NCBI GenBank assembly: GCA_017936205.1
Contig: JAGBGB010000041.1
Coordinates: forward strand, 1 to 16,002
Direction of reading: 5' to 3'
DNA length: 16,002 nucleotides
Source: Oscillospiraceae bacterium
GTDB taxonomy: Bacteria; Bacillota; Clostridia; Oscillospirales; Oscillospiraceae
Shown: piece after piece, positions 7,453 to 15,197 of the stretch
Layout of the letters: every line of letters starts with the position of its first letter
Numbering within the stretch: position 1 is the first letter of the stretch
The notes under the pieces: generated by a model
Told to the model about the DNA's origin: nothing
The model's input: the letters and a program-made list of their open reading frames with translations, nothing else
The model's database searches: none
Position numbers and translations under genes: made by a program

Positions 7453-8478
7453 ATGACAAAGAAAAATCTGTTCCTCATTCTGCGGCGGCTGCTATTTGTT
7501 GTGCTGCTGCTTTCTCTGCTGATCTATACCTTCTTAGTCTTCGAGCGTAAAACCCTGTATGATTCCTGGAATTATACCCTAAAAGTCAACGGCTTCACCA
7601 ATGAGCCGGAGAACAGCTTCAATCTCCTTGGCTTCGGTTCCAGTCATATGTACTGCACCATGGATCCCCTGCATATTTACGAAGGCAGCGGGCTCCGTTC
7701 CTATGTTCTGGCGACCCAGCAGCAGCCTGTGGAGGCGACTTATTACTATGTGAAGGAAGCCTTAGAAACCCAGAACCCCGATGTGGTGGTGCTGGAAGCT
7801 TATATGTATCTGCTCAACGATTTCACCGCCCCGGAGGGAACCCTCCATGATGCCATTGACCCCTTCCCGGAGGGATGGAATAAGATGGGGATGATAGAGA
7901 ATCTGGATCCTGCAGACGGGAAGGAGAATTATTACATCAACTTCCTGAAATATCATACCCGTTGGAAGGATCTGAGCCTTCGGGACTTCGACCTGAGCTA
8001 TCGCTCTGAGACCGATCCCATGCATGGCTATGTGTTCCTGACCAACAGTGCCCCCAATGAGATGGCACAGCAGGATTATTCTCAGGAAGAGGAGATCCCT
8101 CTGAGTGATAAAAATCTGGAATATTTGCAGAAGACCATTGATTTGATCCATGAGCAGGGAAGTGAAGTCGTTTTGCTCCTGACCCCCTACATTCCCAAGG
8201 GATATACGGGGCAAACCAAGGCACTCCACCGCTACGCACAGGAGCAGGGGATCCCACTGCTGGATATGAATCTGTGTTACAACGATATCGGACTGGATTC
8301 TACCACGGATTACTACGACAAGGAACATCTGAATGTCTACGGTGCAGAAAAGGCCAGCGAATATCTGGTGCAATTCATACAGGAGCACTTCCCCATGAGC
8401 CCCCGCAGTATAGAAGACACCGCCCTCTGGCAGGAGGATCTGCGGCAATACCACCAAGCAAAAAACGATCCCGCATAA
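7453..8478 (+). CDS. Membrane-anchored SGNH/DltD-like acyltransferase partner
   Basis: A 341-residue protein with an N-terminal membrane anchor at about 8-28 (uncleaved signal-anchor type) and an extracellular SGNH-like domain. The nucleophile region is G62-S-S-H65 (S63 or S64 as nucleophile). The C-terminal catalytic pair is D289-x-x-H292 in D-K-E-H-L-N, the D-x-x-H arrangement of SGNH/GDSL and DltD/AlgJ-like proteins. A strong AAGGAGG ribosome site precedes the ATG. It directly follows the MBOAT gene and ends at the operon terminator. In known MBOAT pairs the SGNH protein receives the acyl group outside and places it on the polymer, or trims it. Which polymer is modified here is inferred only from the neighbours. 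Confidence 0.83.
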   Translation: MTKKNLFLILRRLLFVVLLLSLLIYTFLVFERKTLYDSWNYTLKVNGFTNEPENSFNLLGFGSSHMYCTMDPLHIYEGSGLRSYVLATQQQPVEATYYYVKEALETQNPDVVVLEAYMYLLNDFTAPEGTLHDAIDPFPEGWNKMGMIENLDPADGKENYYINFLKYHTRWKDLSLRDFDLSYRSETDPMHGYVFLTNSAPNEMAQQDYSQEEEIPLSDKNLEYLQKTIDLIHEQGSEVVLLLTPYIPKGYTGQTKALHRYAQEQGIPLLDMNLCYNDIGLDSTTDYYDKEHLNVYGAEKASEYLVQFIQEHFPMSPRSIEDTALWQEDLRQYHQAKNDPA

Positions 8479-8480
8479 AA

Positions 8481-8525
8481 AACGCTTCCGATGGGGTGTA
8501 TTCCCCTTCGGAAGCGTTGTTTTTA
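8481..8525. terminator. Bidirectional intrinsic terminator between convergent operons
   Basis: A 16-base arm at 8481-8496 pairs with 8503-8518, with one mismatch and a 6-base loop. It is followed by GTTTTT on the plus strand. Read on the minus strand, the same hairpin is followed by TTTTTT. It starts 2 bases after the SGNH stop and lies just past the PfkB stop, so it can end both transcripts. Confidence 0.88.
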
Positions 8526-8537
8526 TGGAAAAAATGA

Positions 8538-9464
8538 TCAGCCGGGGTAGTTCAGGCCCAGCTCTTCGGGACGGAAGCGGGGGCATACATTCTCTGCAGA
8601 GGTAATAACGGAAGCAGCCAAGTGTGTGCCGATCTCTACAGCCTCTGCCAGCGTCTTTCCGTAGGTCATGCCGCTGACCACACCTGCACAGAAGGCATCA
8701 CCGGCACCGGTGGTATCCTTAACCTGCACATTTCTGGCAGGGCAGTAGCCCTTCAAACCGTTCCGATCCGCATACACAGCACCGTCCTTGCCCAAGGTGA
8801 CGACCATGGATTTTATGTTTGCACGAGTGATCTTATCTGAAAGGATCTGCTGCAGCTCGTCTGCGGGAGTTTTGGAATAATCGTCTAAGAACAGCAGACC
8901 TGCCTCTTGACGGTTGCAGATGAAACATTCAAATTCCTGCAGGAAGTCACGACGCTCTGCGGCAATGCTCATATTGGAAACCAGAGCATAGTTCTTAACA
9001 TTGTACTTTTTAGACAGCTCGAAGACACGCTTGACAATATCCTTATGGAGATCCACTTGGAGAACCACAGAGCTTGCGTTCTGGAAGATCTCATCTCCCT
9101 TCTCCATCAGTATCTCGAGGATGGGATAGGCATTGGGACGCTTGGAAATGGAGCCTGCCACATCCCCGTTGTTGTCGAAAACAGCCAGCCACAGACCCAT
9201 ACCGTCAGGAACGGTGATCACATAGTCTGTATTGACCTTGTGCTTCTTCAGCTTGGTCAGAACCTCATTCCCCATAGGGGTGTCATCCACAATACCAATG
9301 TAGGTGGGACGCAGCTCCAGATTGGCGATATCCTCTACCACGTTACGGGCAACTCCACCATGGACGTATTCTACTCTGCCCACATTTCTGCCGGTGGGAA
9401 TGTAGCTGTCCTCAGGGAAGCCCTTGATGTCCACGAATACATCACCAATGACTACAATGCTCAT
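8538..9464 (-). CDS. PfkB-family carbohydrate/nucleoside kinase
   Basis: A 308-residue ribokinase-superfamily protein of normal length. The N-terminal substrate signature G-G-V-A-R-N lies at 36-41. The N-x-x-E metal motif is N184-R-Q-E187. The C-terminal signature D-T-T-G-A-G-D is at 250-256, with D256 the catalytic base and the anion hole in G253-A-G. It phosphorylates a sugar or nucleoside with ATP in the cytoplasm. The G-G-V-A-R-N start resembles pseudouridine kinases (PsuK), but no pseudouridine glycosidase gene is nearby, so no substrate is assigned. The ATG at 9464 has GGAGG about 8 bases upstream. It has its own promoter in the 84-base gap after the pyrophosphatase gene and ends at the shared terminator. 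Confidence 0.88.
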   Translation of the reverse strand: MSIVVIGDVFVDIKGFPEDSYIPTGRNVGRVEYVHGGVARNVVEDIANLELRPTYIGIVDDTPMGNEVLTKLKKHKVNTDYVITVPDGMGLWLAVFDNNGDVAGSISKRPNAYPILEILMEKGDEIFQNASSVVLQVDLHKDIVKRVFELSKKYNVKNYALVSNMSIAAERRDFLQEFECFICNRQEAGLLFLDDYSKTPADELQQILSDKITRANIKSMVVTLGKDGAVYADRNGLKGYCPARNVQVKDTTGAGDAFCAGVVSGMTYGKTLAEAVEIGTHLAASVITSAENVCPRFRPEELGLNYPG

Positions 9465-9494
9465 AAGCCTTACCTCCGTTTTTTAGTTTTAGAT

Positions 9495-9523
9495 ATTATA
9501 GCAGACTTCGACCAAAAGCACAA
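9495..9523 (-). promoter_or_regulatory. Promoter of the PfkB kinase gene
   Basis: On the minus strand TTGTGC (9523-9518), a 17-base spacer and a perfect TATAAT (9500-9495) lie about 30 bases ahead of the kinase ATG. The kinase can therefore be expressed separately from the upstream pyrophosphatase gene. No clear terminator was seen between the two genes, so read-through is also possible. Confidence 0.7.
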
Positions 9524-9548
9524 CACCCATATCGATTCTTTTTTTATC

Positions 9549-11165
9549 TTAACCCCACATAGCGGAGAGGGCAGGGATGACCTGCTTCTTACGGGACATG
9601 ACTTTGGGAAGAAAAACAGAGTGATTCTTGGCATCCTGGGAGAAGGCGGTACGGATATCCTCTTCGTCACCTAAATACAGCAGCTGCGTGCCTTCCAACA
9701 GCACGTCTGTAAGCATTAGAAGAACCATGTCATACTTCTTACGTTCCACAGCTGCCTTCATTTCTGCAATGAATTCGTCCTTTCGCTTCAGGATGTGCTC
9801 AGAATTAACGCAGGTGATCTGACCTACGCCCAGACTGTGCTCTGCAATGTGGAATTCCTTAAAGTCAGAGAACAGCAGCTCCTTGGCAGTCTTGTCATCG
9901 GACCAGGAGGAGGAGAAGATCTGCTGCCCCAGCTCATCCAGAGATACATTGGCGATCCGTGCCATACGCTCTGCCATGCTCCGATCTCGACGGGTGCAGG
10001 TAGGGGATTTGAACATGACTGTGTCAGAAACAATAGCTGCTGCCATCATACCCGCTAACTTGGGAGAGGGCATAAGCCCTCGCTCCTGATACATCCCTGC
10101 AATGATGGTGGTGGTGCTGCCCACAGGCTCATTGCGGAAGTAAATGGGATTGCCTGTCTGAATATCTGCCAGACGGTGATGGTCAATGATCTCCAGAATA
10201 TCTGCCTGATCCAGACCGGGAACAGACTGCGCAGCTTCATTATGATCTACCAGAACGACTCTCTTCCGTCTGGGGCGGATCAAATGGTAACGGGACAGGG
10301 TGCCTACCACCCGTTCATTCTCATCCAGAATGGGGTAGCAGCGGTAGCGGCTCCGGAGCATTCCCTCCCGTACATCATCTACGAAGTCATCCAGATGGAA
10401 GCATTCTAAATTCTCTGTCCGACACACACGAGCGACAGGAATGGACTGGTAGATCAGCCTCACTGCACGGTAGGCTTCAAAGGGAGTGGAAATGATACAG
10501 GTATCTGTAGGATAGTTCCGCAGCTCCTCGGACAGCTCTGCCTGGCAAACGATGACACATTTGACACCGATTTCCAGAGCACGGCGAACCATATCCGGCT
10601 GGTCTCCGCAGACGACAATGCTGTCCTTACTCTTAAATAGCAGGTTCTCGCAGCTCTGAGGCATGGCGATGGTCACCTCGCCGGAAATGCTGTCTAACAG
10701 ATTTCCTGCTTCGTTAAGGATCCGCCCCTCTAAAACACTGACCAGATTGAATACGGGAATTTGATCTACAAAGGGATGCTCGATGGAGCGCATATCATAA
10801 GCCGCAATGTCACCGGAGGACAAGAGTCCATAGAGGCTACCGTCCTCGTTGGTCACAGGAATCGCTGCAATAGAGCGGTCTGCAGTCAGAATGGACCATG
10901 CCCGACTGACTGCCACCGCAGAGGACAGGGCGGGGGGTGTATCATAGTCCAGATCTCGAACCTGAGTTCTTACGGTTTTGATCCACTGGGGTGCGGAGAA
11001 GCCAAAGCGATCCAAGACTATTTGGGTTTCGTCACTGATATGACCGATCCGAGCCGCACGATACTGTCCCTCCCCCAGTGCGTTCCGCAGTGCCGCATAG
11101 GCCATGGCAGAAACAATGGAATCTGTATCGGGATTTCGGTGTCCGGTAACATAAATCGTATCCAT
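9549..11165 (-). CDS. ppaC: Family II manganese-dependent inorganic pyrophosphatase with CBS and DRTGG domains
   Basis: A 538-residue DHH-superfamily pyrophosphatase that hydrolyses PPi to phosphate in the cytoplasm. The metal-binding N terminus is G-H9-R-N-P-D13-T-D15. A first CBS domain lies at about 70-130, a DRTGG-like domain at about 135-245 and a second CBS domain at about 248-300. The catalytic core then resumes with V-D307-H-N-E, D328-H-H, S-D381-T and the C-terminal S-R-K-K-Q motif at about 524-528, which binds phosphate. Family II enzymes without inserts have about 310 residues, so the extra length is the regulatory insert. In known clostridial members the insert binds AMP/ADP, and with DRTGG also diadenosine polyphosphates. 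The ATG at 11165 follows AGGAGG. All key residues are present. It removes PPi, including that from nucleotidyltransferase reactions. Confidence 0.93.
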   Translation of the reverse strand: MDTIYVTGHRNPDTDSIVSAMAYAALRNALGEGQYRAARIGHISDETQIVLDRFGFSAPQWIKTVRTQVRDLDYDTPPALSSAVAVSRAWSILTADRSIAAIPVTNEDGSLYGLLSSGDIAAYDMRSIEHPFVDQIPVFNLVSVLEGRILNEAGNLLDSISGEVTIAMPQSCENLLFKSKDSIVVCGDQPDMVRRALEIGVKCVIVCQAELSEELRNYPTDTCIISTPFEAYRAVRLIYQSIPVARVCRTENLECFHLDDFVDDVREGMLRSRYRCYPILDENERVVGTLSRYHLIRPRRKRVVLVDHNEAAQSVPGLDQADILEIIDHHRLADIQTGNPIYFRNEPVGSTTTIIAGMYQERGLMPSPKLAGMMAAAIVSDTVMFKSPTCTRRDRSMAERMARIANVSLDELGQQIFSSSWSDDKTAKELLFSDFKEFHIAEHSLGVGQITCVNSEHILKRKDEFIAEMKAAVERKKYDMVLLMLTDVLLEGTQLLYLGDEEDIRTAFSQDAKNHSVFLPKVMSRKKQVIPALSAMWG

Positions 11166-11196
11166 AGCTTGACCTCCTATTTGCTATATTATAGTT

Positions 11197-11225
11197 ATCG
11201 TACCCATTTTCTTTCTAAATGTCAA
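11197..11225 (-). promoter_or_regulatory. Promoter of the pyrophosphatase gene
   Basis: A perfect TTGACA on the minus strand (11225-11220), a 17-base spacer and TACGAT (11202-11197). It lies about 32 bases ahead of the ATG. A nearby TATAAT on the same strand has no matching -35 element at proper distance and may be incidental. Confidence 0.68.
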
Positions 11226-11246
11226 CGGTTTTTATAATAAAAATTC

Positions 11247-11275
11247 TTGCGAAGTGAAGGATTTTTTGGTATGAT
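11247..11275 (+). promoter_or_regulatory. Promoter of the AraC-family regulator
   Basis: TTGCGA at 11247-11252, a 17-base spacer and TATGAT at 11270-11275. It is divergent from the pyrophosphatase promoter; the two -35 boxes are only 21 bases apart, so a regulator bound between them could affect both. Confidence 0.6.
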
Positions 11276-11308
11276 ATAGCAAGTGATTGGATCAGGGGGG
11301 ATTCGGCA

Positions 11309-12475
11309 TTGATTGAGAATTTAAACAAACAGCTGTTTACATCCTACGGAAGGATCTTGACGGACAGCCTTGTTAACCAGCGCTTGGAGCAGAGTGAGGG
11401 CTGGATCCAGTGTACCAGGACCTTCTTCTATGATAGCGTACATTATTATCGAGCTGTCAGTGAGACATATCTGGATTTCGATATAGGGATGACCGTTCTC
11501 ATTCTTCGGAAGGGTGGAAGCTCCACAGCCTTCTACTTGGACAAGGCAATCTGCTTGCCGGTAGGAACGGAGTTTGCCCTGATGCCCTATCAGCGGGAAT
11601 GTTCCGTACGGATGGCATATCGTACAGATTACGAGCCTCAGCAGTTAGAGCCTTGTCAGGACTGCCGAGATCTGAAGATCACCTCAAGACTCCACTTAGG
11701 GGAAATCTATACCCTGTTCTACAGAGTGGGGGAGAGTGGCTTCCTGTTCAAGGGTGAGAAGCACTCTGCCTATGAGCTGACCTATGTGGATCGGGGACAG
11801 CTTCACTGTGTGGTCGATGGAGTAGGCTATGCCCTGAAGCAGGGGCAGATGATGATCTTCCAGCCCAATCAGTGGCATATGCAGTACACAGATCTGAATG
11901 TAACTGCTCACTTCCTGACCGTCTCCTTTGATCTGCTGTCGGATATGGAGCTTCCCTTCGGAGATCGGATTTTCGAGTTGTCCTCTATTGAAGCTACTTA
12001 TTTGAAGCAGCTGCTGCAGGAGCCGGAGATCATGGATGCTTACAGCAATGACGTGATCCGCTCCAACCTGAAGCTCCTGCTGCTGTCCATCCTGCGGGAT
12101 ACCAATAAGCGTAGGAAGCGTCTGAAAACCCCCACCGCCCTGCGGAATGAGAACACCATTGTGGGTCGTACTCTCCAATATATAGCAGACCATGTGTATG
12201 ACCGCTTGTCCGTTGAGGTGGTGGCAAAGGAGACCGGTGTCAGCGCCTCCCATCTGACTGCCCTGTTCCGTCGGCAAATGAGCATCTCTCCCGGTGAATA
12301 CATCCGCCGTGTGAAGTTAGAGGAAAGCAAGAGCCTGATCCGGGAAGGCAGAATGAACTTCTCCCAAATCGCCGCTGCTCTGCAATATTCTACCATCCAC
12401 CACTTTTCCAGACAATTTAAGGAAAACTTCGGCATTTCCCCCTCGGAGTATGCAAAATCCCTGAAGAACGAATAG
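11309..12475 (+). CDS. AraC-family transcriptional regulator with cupin-like sensor domain
   Basis: A 388-residue regulator. The C-terminal 105 residues (about 281-385) form the two helix-turn-helix AraC domain. The first recognition unit is A-x-E-T-G-V-S-A-S-H-L, and the second ends in the typical H-H-F-S-R-Q-F-K and G-I-S-P-S-E-Y. A cupin/jelly-roll segment lies at about 150-200 (E-L-T-Y-V-D-R-G, then P-N-Q-W-H), as in sugar-sensing AraC proteins. The 140 residues before it resemble no domain I can name. The start is TTG at 11309, with a G-rich site (11294-11300) 8 bases ahead; no ATG near the N terminus fits. It has its own promoter and terminator and is therefore monocistronic. Its target is unknown. 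Confidence 0.9.
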   Translation: MIENLNKQLFTSYGRILTDSLVNQRLEQSEGWIQCTRTFFYDSVHYYRAVSETYLDFDIGMTVLILRKGGSSTAFYLDKAICLPVGTEFALMPYQRECSVRMAYRTDYEPQQLEPCQDCRDLKITSRLHLGEIYTLFYRVGESGFLFKGEKHSAYELTYVDRGQLHCVVDGVGYALKQGQMMIFQPNQWHMQYTDLNVTAHFLTVSFDLLSDMELPFGDRIFELSSIEATYLKQLLQEPEIMDAYSNDVIRSNLKLLLLSILRDTNKRRKRLKTPTALRNENTIVGRTLQYIADHVYDRLSVEVVAKETGVSASHLTALFRRQMSISPGEYIRRVKLEESKSLIREGRMNFSQIAAALQYSTIHHFSRQFKENFGISPSEYAKSLKNE

Positions 12476-12501
12476 GCATCCCCTATGGGGATCGTATCAA
12501 A

Positions 12502-12539
12502 GAGACCTCCACTATCAAAACAGCGGAGGTCTCATTTTT
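12502..12539 (+). terminator. Intrinsic terminator after the AraC-family gene
   Basis: A 9-bp stem (GAGACCTCC at 12502-12510 with GGAGGTCTC at 12525-12533), a 14-base loop and TTTTT at 12535-12539. A smaller perfect 6-bp hairpin with a 3-base loop (ATCCCC/GGGGAT, 12478-12492) starts 2 bases after the AraC stop codon. Confidence 0.82.
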
Positions 12540-12572
12540 AGTCTATTTCCCACAGCGGAGAGAAGCTGTGTC

Positions 12573-12606
12573 TTGCTTTTTCTGTCGATTTGTGTTATTC
12601 TATAAT
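12573..12606 (+). promoter_or_regulatory. Probable promoter of the DUF2207-yfbR operon
   Basis: TTGCTT at 12573-12578 with a 17-base spacer to TATTCT (12596-12601), immediately overlapped by a perfect TATAAT at 12601-12606 whose own -35 region is weak. One of these -10 boxes is likely used. The start codon lies about 50 bases downstream. Confidence 0.5.
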
Positions 12607-12655
12607 ATCATGCGTAGAATATGCAATACTTTATAGATTGAAGGGAGGTGCAGCC

Positions 12656-14539
12656 TTGCGTAAGCTGTTTTTGATTCTTCTGTGTGTCTGCCTTCTGCTG
12701 AGTCATAGCTCTGCAGCCTCAGATGAGATCACCATGCTGGATGCTCAGGTCACTGTAGATTCCAGCGGTATTTCCCGCGTTACGGTCATGGCTCAGGTTC
12801 GCTTCGTGAGCCGCCCCACCCGTTTCGTATTCCCTCTGGGTACTGATGCAGAGGATATTACCGCCGCCGGTGCCGCTTATGAAGAAGATCGCATTGACGG
12901 TGTGGAGTACCTCATTTTTGAGAATGAATCCGGCTTCTCCGGAACATTGAGCTTCCAGTGCAGCTACACTCTCCCCTGTACCATGACAGAGAGCGGCGAG
13001 GAGCAGCATTTCTTCCTGGAACTGCCGGAGCGAGGCTGGGAGCTTCCTATTAACCGTTTCCAGCTAACTGTGACCTTCCCGTCAGAGATCACGGCCTTCC
13101 CCCGTTGGCACAGCTCCTACTATGGGGATGTTATCGACAATTACTTAAATATTCAGATCAAGGAGAATACCGTTACTGCCGACTCTGCCATTGTGTTCCG
13201 TGACCATGAAACTCTGTCCATGGAGCTGGATTTCCAGCCGAACACCTTTGTTCTGCGGCATTTGGCGGAGCAGACCGTTCCCCTTGATCGCATTGCTTTC
13301 CTTGTACTTTACGGATGCTGCATTCTCTATTGGATCCTTGTCTTCCGTCGGAAGAGGGAGGAAGCCAAGAAGCTTTATACCCTGAGCTTCCAGGCATCCG
13401 CCGGTGAGATCCCCTGTCAGCTTTACGGCATTCTTCCTGATGCAGGTGCCCTCCTCGCTCATTGGGGAAATCTGGGATACATTCTCCTCCATCGCACTCG
13501 GCGCGGTAGCTTCCGCATTGAGAAGCAGATGGAAATGGGAAATGAACGCAGTGCTGCAGAAAGGCGAGTTTTTAAAGCTATTTTCCGCAGTACCGCCTTC
13601 GTAGAGGTGCCCGGAAGTCGTTTCCTGACAGCCTTTAGCACAGAGGCCCCTGTTCTCAGAGCCCATTGGAGGAATCGAATGTTCAAGGGCAGGAAGGGGA
13701 GACCCAAGCCCTTACGGCGGCTCTGTCTGGCAGTAGGTCTGTGCCTGTCTCTGATGATTTTTGACACCCTCCTCCCCGCCACCCCCAGCCGTTGGTTCTG
13801 GCTGGTGGTACTGACCCTGTTGAGTATGCCTCTTCACTGGCTCCTGCAACAGATCACCCTGTATTTCTATCGCCCACAGCGATGGCTGTATATGCTTCTG
13901 GGCACAGCTGCAGCATTCGTGCTGTATTTGCTGGCATCTCCTGCGGACTGTGGAAGTTATCTGTTCTTCCACCTTCTGTTGCAGCTTGGTGTTGGCTATG
14001 TTACTCGCTTCGGCGGTGGTCGCAGCGTTCCCGGTCAGGAGACTGTGGAGGAGTTGATGAGCTTCCGCAAATTCGTTACCCATGCCAATCGGGAATCTGC
14101 CAAAACCATGGTACAGAAGGACGGACAGTACTTCTTCCGTGCGCTGCCCTATGCTGAAATGCTGGGGATCGGCAACCGCTTTGTCAAGCACTTCGGTGCA
14201 GTATCTACAGAAGCTTGCCCCTGGTTGGTAGACGAGAAGAACATGGTTCGCAGCCCCAGCGACTTCTACAGTCTATATAAGGAGATGCTGCGACAGCTTC
14301 GTATGCAGGATCGGATAAGCTTTTTCCGTTCTCTGGGTCAGAGAATTGTCACAAACACTCCGAGAGTTCGACCCGGAAATGACCGCAGCAGAGGCAAGGG
14401 CTCCTCTTCCTATAAAAATAAGGCAAGACGACCTGCATCCCGCTCCGACAATGCTACCTCTCGTGCCTCTAACCGCAGACGAACAACCACACGCAGAACC
14501 CAGCACAGAGCAAATACCCAAGGTACCGTCAGAAGGTGA
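12656..14539 (+). CDS. DUF2207-type exported membrane protein with basic C-terminal tail
   Basis: 627 residues from the TTG at 12656, which has GGGAGG (12643-12648) 7 bases upstream. An upstream in-frame TTG at 12590 would add 22 residues without a ribosome site. The N terminus is a signal peptide (about 1-20, ending S-S-A-A-S). An extracellular beta-rich domain follows at about 22-205, with the layout of the DUF2207 N-terminal domain. A membrane helix lies at about 212-230, then a cytoplasmic segment, then three or four membrane helices at about 350-450. A further soluble domain (about 460-570) contains a W-L-V segment typical of the family's C-terminal half. The last ~55 residues are almost only Arg, Ser, Thr, Asn and Lys. 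The function of the family is unknown. The stop overlaps the region ahead of yfbR, so the two genes are probably coupled. Confidence 0.75.
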   Translation: MRKLFLILLCVCLLLSHSSAASDEITMLDAQVTVDSSGISRVTVMAQVRFVSRPTRFVFPLGTDAEDITAAGAAYEEDRIDGVEYLIFENESGFSGTLSFQCSYTLPCTMTESGEEQHFFLELPERGWELPINRFQLTVTFPSEITAFPRWHSSYYGDVIDNYLNIQIKENTVTADSAIVFRDHETLSMELDFQPNTFVLRHLAEQTVPLDRIAFLVLYGCCILYWILVFRRKREEAKKLYTLSFQASAGEIPCQLYGILPDAGALLAHWGNLGYILLHRTRRGSFRIEKQMEMGNERSAAERRVFKAIFRSTAFVEVPGSRFLTAFSTEAPVLRAHWRNRMFKGRKGRPKPLRRLCLAVGLCLSLMIFDTLLPATPSRWFWLVVLTLLSMPLHWLLQQITLYFYRPQRWLYMLLGTAAAFVLYLLASPADCGSYLFFHLLLQLGVGYVTRFGGGRSVPGQETVEELMSFRKFVTHANRESAKTMVQKDGQYFFRALPYAEMLGIGNRFVKHFGAVSTEACPWLVDEKNMVRSPSDFYSLYKEMLRQLRMQDRISFFRSLGQRIVTNTPRVRPGNDRSRGKGSSSYKNKARRPASRSDNATSRASNRRRTTTRRTQHRANTQGTVRR

Positions 14540-14547
14540 GGCAAGTT

Positions 14548-15126
14548 ATGGAAGACTATCGTTTCTTTGCCTTCCTCTCCCGTATGCGCTATATTACACG
14601 CTGGGGACTGATGAGGAATACCTTCTCGGAGAATGTTCAGGAGCATAGCCATATGGTGGCTGTGCTGGCTCATGGCTTGGCTATGATCCGTCGGGAGATC
14701 TTAGGTCTGTCTGCAGATCCGGAACGGTGTGCAACAGCAGCCTTGTTCCACGATGCCTCTGAGATCCTGACCGGAGATCTGCCTACTCCCATCAAATATT
14801 TCAACCCGGAGATCAAGGCTGCCTACAAGCAGGTAGAATACATCAGCGGCACTAAGCTGCTGGATATGCTCCCGGAAGAACTGCGGGAACATTATGCTCC
14901 TCTGGTTTATGAAAATGACGAGACGGTTCTGCCGATCGTAAAGGCTGCAGACAAGCTTTCTGCCCACATCAAATGCCTGGAGGAATTGAAGGCAGGGAAT
15001 ACCGAATTCGAAGCTGCCGCAGCCCAAACCAAAGAAGCCCTCCTGGCTATGAAGCTGCCGGAGCTGGACTGGTTCATGGAGCATTGCCTGCCCGCTTTCT
15101 CTCGTAGCTTAGACGAGCTGGAATGA
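14548..15126 (+). CDS. yfbR: 5'-deoxynucleotidase YfbR (HD domain)
   Basis: 192 residues, close to E. coli YfbR in length. The HD-domain metal ligands are H33, H68-D69 and D135, and the catalytic residues E72 and D77 sit in H-D-A-S-E-I-L-T-G-D-L-P-T-P. R18-W19, known in the E. coli enzyme for selecting deoxynucleotides, also fall at 18-19. This numbering supports the ATG at 14548 (GAGG 6 bases ahead) over the in-frame GTG at 14536. The enzyme removes phosphate from dNMPs in the cytoplasm. It has no promoter of its own, lies 8 bases after the DUF2207 stop and is followed by a strong terminator. Confidence 0.94.
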   Translation: MEDYRFFAFLSRMRYITRWGLMRNTFSENVQEHSHMVAVLAHGLAMIRREILGLSADPERCATAALFHDASEILTGDLPTPIKYFNPEIKAAYKQVEYISGTKLLDMLPEELREHYAPLVYENDETVLPIVKAADKLSAHIKCLEELKAGNTEFEAAAAQTKEALLAMKLPELDWFMEHCLPAFSRSLDELE

Positions 15127-15160
15127 GCAAAGCTGTTCAGAAAACCACTACGATACACAG

Positions 15161-15197
15161 ACGGAGAGTCTCAATCGAGACTCTCCGTTGATTTTTT
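15161..15197 (+). terminator. Strong intrinsic terminator after yfbR
   Basis: A perfect 12-bp stem (15161-15172 with 15177-15188), a 4-base AATC loop, and a T-rich tail with TTTTTT at 15192-15197. There is no T run on the other strand, so it acts only on the plus strand. Confidence 0.92.

Noticed and set aside
7762..8586. Minus-strand open frame of 274 codons
   Set aside because: It is antisense to the SGNH gene and reads through the terminator hairpin. The SGNH frame has catalytic motifs and a strong ribosome site.
8907..9674. Plus-strand open frame of 255 codons
   Set aside because: It is antisense to the PfkB kinase and runs across its start and promoter into the pyrophosphatase gene. 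There is no domain and no ribosome site.
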